Origin: Arthrobacter sp. EpRS71
GTDB taxonomy: Bacteria; Actinomycetota; Actinomycetes; Actinomycetales; Micrococcaceae
DNA: 52,948 nt
Assembly: GCF_001512285.1 (NCBI RefSeq)
Contig: NZ_LNUV01000003.1
Coordinates: 541,011-593,958, forward strand
Reading direction: 5' to 3'
In this document: positions 49,911 through 52,948 of the stretch, one piece after another
How positions within the stretch are numbered: the stretch's first letter is position 1
Layout of the letters: the number at the start of each line of letters is the position of its first letter
Notes under the pieces: model-generated
The model's database searches: none
Told to the model about the DNA's origin: nothing
What the model saw: only the letters and a program-made list of their open reading frames with translations
Made by a program: the position numbers and the translations under genes

Positions 49911-51977
49911 TCAGACGACTGTCAGTGTCACCACTGAATCTTCCGGTACCTCGGCATTGACGGGATTCTGGTCGCGGACGGTGCCGAAGAATCCGCCCAG
50001 GACTTTATTGACCTCAACTTTGAAACCCAGTTTCTTCAACTCTCTTTCAGCTTCGGCGGCCTGCTTGCCGATGAAACTGGGGACTTTCACCAGCTTTGGT
50101 CCCTTGGAGACGGTCAACGTCACGGACTCGCCTTTAATGAGCGTGCCGTTGGCCGGAAGTTGGGAGACCACGGCGCCCTTGGGAACCGTCTTGTCATTGA
50201 CCGTCTCCGGAGCGATCACGGCCTTCAAGCCGGCGTCCTGAAGGGCTTTGACGGCTGCATCCTGTGCCAGTCCACGTACGTCCGGAACGGGAATGGGCTG
50301 CGGCCCTTTGGAGACCACCAGCGATACCGGGGTGCCGTGCCTGACTTCGGTGCCTTTGGCCGGGTCCTGGGAAATCACGACGCCGGCCGGAACCTTTTCG
50401 TCGAAAGCCTCCGTGACCTCGCCCAGGGCCATTTCGGCTGCATTCAAGGCAATCTTTGCTTCGTTCAAAGTGCCACCGACCACACCGGACAAGGGGAAAA
50501 GCTGGGCACCTTTGGAAACGAAAAGCGTGATGGGCTGGAACTTCCGGACTTCCGCCCCGGATTCAGGTTCGGTTCCTACGGCCAGCCCTGCAAGGATGTC
50601 GTCGTCGAAAACGTCCCGCGGTTCAGAGTTGAACCCGGCGGTGCGGAGCAGCTGCTGGGCTTCGGCAACGGTTTTGTTCTTGACGTCGGGTACGGTGCCC
50701 GGAGATCCGGGTCCCATCCCGAAGAACCAACCAGCCGATGCCGCAAGCGTGGCAAGGATAACAATCACGATGGTCCAGATGATGCCCCTGCGGCGGGGGT
50801 TCCCCTCGCGTAGCGGGCGGCTCGGAGTTGCAGCTGCCCGTGCGCGCTCTTTGCTCTCTTGCCGTTCGAGTTTCTTCAGTTCCCGCTTGCCGGGCTGGCG
50901 TGCGTCCTGACGGTCCCCGGCAGCGAGGGCGGCGCCTTGTGGCCTGCCGGGACCACCCGCAGCCATGATGGTGGTGGGGTTGCTCTGCTGGGAGATCAAT
51001 TCCGTAGGCGAGGAAGCGGTGGCCAGGGCTTCTGTGGGGTTGGCGTCCGGACGGCCAAGTTCGGTGGTTGCCGCACCGGCCACTGAAGAGCCTGCGGGCC
51101 GGGAGGATGCCTGTCGGCGGTCCAGTTCCTCGTCCGTCAGGGTGGTGCGTATGTGTCGGAGTTCCGTCAGCAGCGCAGTGCCATCCACGGGCCTGTTCTC
51201 CGCGTCCACCGCAGTGCACCACTGCACCAGTTCATCAAGGTCTTCAGCAAGGCCTGGGGCAGCATCAGAGGGGCGTCCCACCACGGCATTGACGTGTTGG
51301 TAGGCGACCTGGATGGGGGAGTCTCCCGCGTAGGGCTGCTTGCCGGTCAACATCTCATAGAGCATGATGCCGGCCGAGTAGATGTCGCTGCGGGCATCTG
51401 CGGGCTGGCCGAGAACAAGCTCGGGAGCCAAATAGGCCACTGTGCCTATCAGGGCGCCGGTGCTGGTATTGGCCGAGATGGCCCTGGCGAGGCCGAAGTC
51501 TCCCACTTTGATGCGTCCGTCGTCAGCTATGAGGACGTTCTCAGGCTTAACGTCGCGGTGGATCAGGCCTGCGCGGTGCGCGGCAGCGAGGCCCTCAATC
51601 ACGGGATCGATCAGGGCCAAGGCAAGGCGTGGCGGCAACGGGCCCTGTTCGCTCAGGGTGTCGCGCAGGGTGTGGCCCTTGACGTACTCCATGACCAGGT
51701 AGGCAATGTGGCCGTCTTCGCCTTGGTCGAGCACGCCTACGATGTGCGGGTGTGAGAGACTCGCGGCCGCTTTGGCCTCGCGGCTTAGACGTGCCAGGAA
51801 GGTGGGGTCGTTGGCCAAATGCGGGTGCAGGACTTTGAGGGCCACGTCGCGCTCCAGGCGCTGGTCCGTGGCCAGGTAAACAGTGGACATTCCGCCCCTC
51901 GCCAAGCGGGAACGGACCGTGTACCGGCCGTCCACGGTGGTTCCGATGAGGTGGTCCTGCATTGGTTCTTGCACCAT
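49911..51977 (-). CDS. pknL: PASTA-domain Ser/Thr protein kinase (PknL position)
   Basis: A 688-residue transmembrane kinase. The kinase domain (~19-280) has the Gly loop RLARGGMSTVYLA, Lys48, HRD at 140-142 (HRDVKPENVLI), DFG at 160-162 and the activation segment TSTGALIGTVAYLAPE. A ~110-residue Ala/Arg/Gln-rich linker leads to one TM helix, GIIWTIVIVILATLAASAGWFFGM (~392). Outside are four PASTA repeats: VPDVKNKTVAEAQQLL, LSGVVGGTLNEAKIAL, VPDVRGLAQDAAVKAL and VPSFIGKQAAEAEREL, which usually bind peptidoglycan fragments. Position beside class II DAHP synthase matches PknL; the mycobacterial PknL lacks PASTA, corynebacterial PknL has them as I recall. ATG 51977 follows AGGA. Confidence 0.92.
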   Translation of the reverse strand: MVQEPMQDHLIGTTVDGRYTVRSRLARGGMSTVYLATDQRLERDVALKVLHPHLANDPTFLARLSREAKAAASLSHPHIVGVLDQGEDGHIAYLVMEYVKGHTLRDTLSEQGPLPPRLALALIDPVIEGLAAAHRAGLIHRDVKPENVLIADDGRIKVGDFGLARAISANTSTGALIGTVAYLAPELVLGQPADARSDIYSAGIMLYEMLTGKQPYAGDSPIQVAYQHVNAVVGRPSDAAPGLAEDLDELVQWCTAVDAENRPVDGTALLTELRHIRTTLTDEELDRRQASSRPAGSSVAGAATTELGRPDANPTEALATASSPTELISQQSNPTTIMAAGGPGRPQGAALAAGDRQDARQPGKRELKKLERQESKERARAAATPSRPLREGNPRRRGIIWTIVIVILATLAASAGWFFGMGPGSPGTVPDVKNKTVAEAQQLLRTAGFNSEPRDVFDDDILAGLAVGTEPESGAEVRKFQPITLFVSKGAQLFPLSGVVGGTLNEAKIALNAAEMALGEVTEAFDEKVPAGVVISQDPAKGTEVRHGTPVSLVVSKGPQPIPVPDVRGLAQDAAVKALQDAGLKAVIAPETVNDKTVPKGAVVSQLPANGTLIKGESVTLTVSKGPKLVKVPSFIGKQAAEAERELKKLGFKVEVNKVLGGFFGTVRDQNPVNAEVPEDSVVTLTVV

Positions 51978-52052
51978 ATGATCCTAAACGAGGCAGGGAA
52001 GGGGCCCGAATCCACGCGGGATGCGGGCCCCTTCCGAGGTGCAGTTAAAGGT

Positions 52053-52948
52053 TTAGCCGAAGGTGCGCTGACGTGCCTTGATCGATTCGACGTAGCGCTT
52101 GGTGTCCTCGTACATGCCGTACTTGCTGACGGAATATTGACCTTGGTAGTAGCCGGCGATTGCCGTGTCCAGGTCCTTGCTGGTGGCAATGAGTGTGCGA
52201 ATGATGGCCACACCCGCCGTGGCATTGTCATAAGGGTCCAGGAGATTGAGCTTACGGCCCACCAGATCCGACGCCCATTGCCCGGACGAGGGGATGACCT
52301 GCATGGTGCCAATGGCATTGGCAGGGGAGACGGCGCGCTGGTCGAAGCCGGACTCCTGCTCGGCGAAGGCCAAAGCCAGGGACGGACTCACTCCCATGCG
52401 CCGGGCGGTGTCCGCCACGATGCTCTTCATCTCGGCGCGGCTGGGCACCGGCGAAGCGTTGAGCAGGGCCTTGTTCTCGTTGGCGGAGCTGACAACTGCC
52501 GGCGGGTAAGTGAATCCGAGGAACGTGCTGGGAACCAAGGGCTTGGTCTCGCCAACCGGCTGCAGGCCCGCGCCGGGGATGGTGAGCTTCTGCCCCGGGT
52601 AGATGACAGTGGTGGCTGTGACGTTGTTATTGGCGGCCATCAAGGCAGCAAGCGAAACCCCATGGCGGGAAGCGATGGAACTGAGGGTGTCGCCTGCCTT
52701 GATGGTGTAGGTACCCGTGCCGGTCACGGGGGCGGGCGCCGGGGCGGCCGGTGCTGTGGGGGCTGACGGCGCTGATCCACCACTGACCTTGATCTTCTGG
52801 CCGGGATAGATGATGGAGCTTCCGTTGAGCCCGTTCCAGCTGAAGATGCTGGACAACGGTACGCCGTGCTTGGCTGCAATGGCGCCCAAGGTATCTCCGG
52901 GGACCACGGTGTAGAGGGTTGCGCTGCTGGGGGCGGGCGCACTGGGGG
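52053..52948 (-). CDS. LysM-containing lytic transglycosylase (5' end outside window)
   Basis: The C-terminal ~298 residues of a secreted cell-wall enzyme; the N-terminus with its signal peptide lies beyond 52948. Visible in order: an Ala/Pro/Ser-rich stretch, LysM 1 (LYTVVPGDTLGAIAAKHGVPLSSIFSWNGLNGSSIIYPGQKIKV), an Ala/Pro linker, LysM 2 (TYTIKAGDTLSSIASRHGVSLAALMAANNNVTATTVIYPGQKLTI), then an SLT-type transglycosylase domain with catalytic Glu in ALAFAEQESGFDQRAVSPANAIGTMQVIPSSGQWASDLVG. It binds and cleaves peptidoglycan. The gene reads towards the kinase gene, 76 bases away, and both may respond to wall material. Confidence 0.9.
   Translation of the reverse strand, partial: PSAPAPSSATLYTVVPGDTLGAIAAKHGVPLSSIFSWNGLNGSSIIYPGQKIKVSGGSAPSAPTAPAAPAPAPVTGTGTYTIKAGDTLSSIASRHGVSLAALMAANNNVTATTVIYPGQKLTIPGAGLQPVGETKPLVPSTFLGFTYPPAVVSSANENKALLNASPVPSRAEMKSIVADTARRMGVSPSLALAFAEQESGFDQRAVSPANAIGTMQVIPSSGQWASDLVGRKLNLLDPYDNATAGVAIIRTLIATSKDLDTAIAGYYQGQYSVSKYGMYEDTKRYVESIKARQRTFG

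Overview
The window looks like the chromosome of a high-GC Gram-positive bacterium of the Micrococcaceae, most likely Arthrobacter or Paenarthrobacter. The reasons are strong G/C at third codon positions, frequent GTG starts, and gene order that follows Mycobacterium tuberculosis and Corynebacterium in three separate blocks. The taxon is inferred from gene content and remembered gene order; no search was run.

Layout. Positions 1-64 are the 3' end of a 5S rRNA with a strong terminator, so an rRNA operon ends here. Block A (390-10767, all +) is a repeat-rich TPR protein, a HAD phosphatase, a small unknown protein, tlyA, nadK, recN, pyrG, an ADP-ribose-type NUDIX hydrolase and xerD. It parallels the Rv1691-Rv1701 region. 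Positions 10795-23336 form an apparent accessory block. It holds a membrane protein, a second NUDIX hydrolase, a GntR-prpDBC methylcitrate operon, a methyltransferase, a LuxR-type regulator, a CitA/CitB-type two-component system and a divergent C4-dicarboxylate symporter. Seven genes here (21864 down to 13409) plus prpC are collinear on the minus strand.

Block B (23578-31575, +) is a ParA-like ATPase, scpA, scpB, an RluB-type pseudouridine synthase, tyrA, cmk, a PlsC-type acyltransferase and der, followed by tRNA-Pro(GGG). A divergent MarR/MFS pair and a membrane protein follow. Block C (34551-37620) is gcvH, garA, a MerR regulator of FtsR type, a DUF151 protein and a second MerR, the order of Rv1826-Rv1830. 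An orphan ParA-like ATPase and pyruvate carboxylase come next. Block D (42283 to the end) is a fatty acyl-CoA ligase, an ROK sugar kinase, two paralogous alpha/beta hydrolases, an acyltransferase, class II DAHP synthase, a PASTA-domain Ser/Thr kinase and a LysM lytic transglycosylase cut by the window end. It resembles the Rv2176-Rv2187 region.

How it works together. Several genes feed or control the TCA cycle: methylcitrate cycle (propionyl-CoA to pyruvate and succinate), C4-dicarboxylate uptake, pyruvate carboxylase, and the GarA/OdhI-type FHA protein that in relatives restrains 2-oxoglutarate dehydrogenase according to Ser/Thr kinase signals. Two CRP/GlxR-like palindromes, one between citA and dctA and one upstream of pyc, suggest shared cAMP-dependent control. 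A second theme is chromosome and cell-cycle maintenance (xerD, ParA, ScpAB, RecN, FtsR).

I found no phage, insertion sequence, CRISPR array or clearly new defence system. The most unusual items are the Arg/Gly/Asp repeat region of the first gene with its exact 75-bp tandem duplication, the paired TGTATACA sites in front of the GntR-prp operon, and the nested inverted repeats upstream of the second MerR gene.
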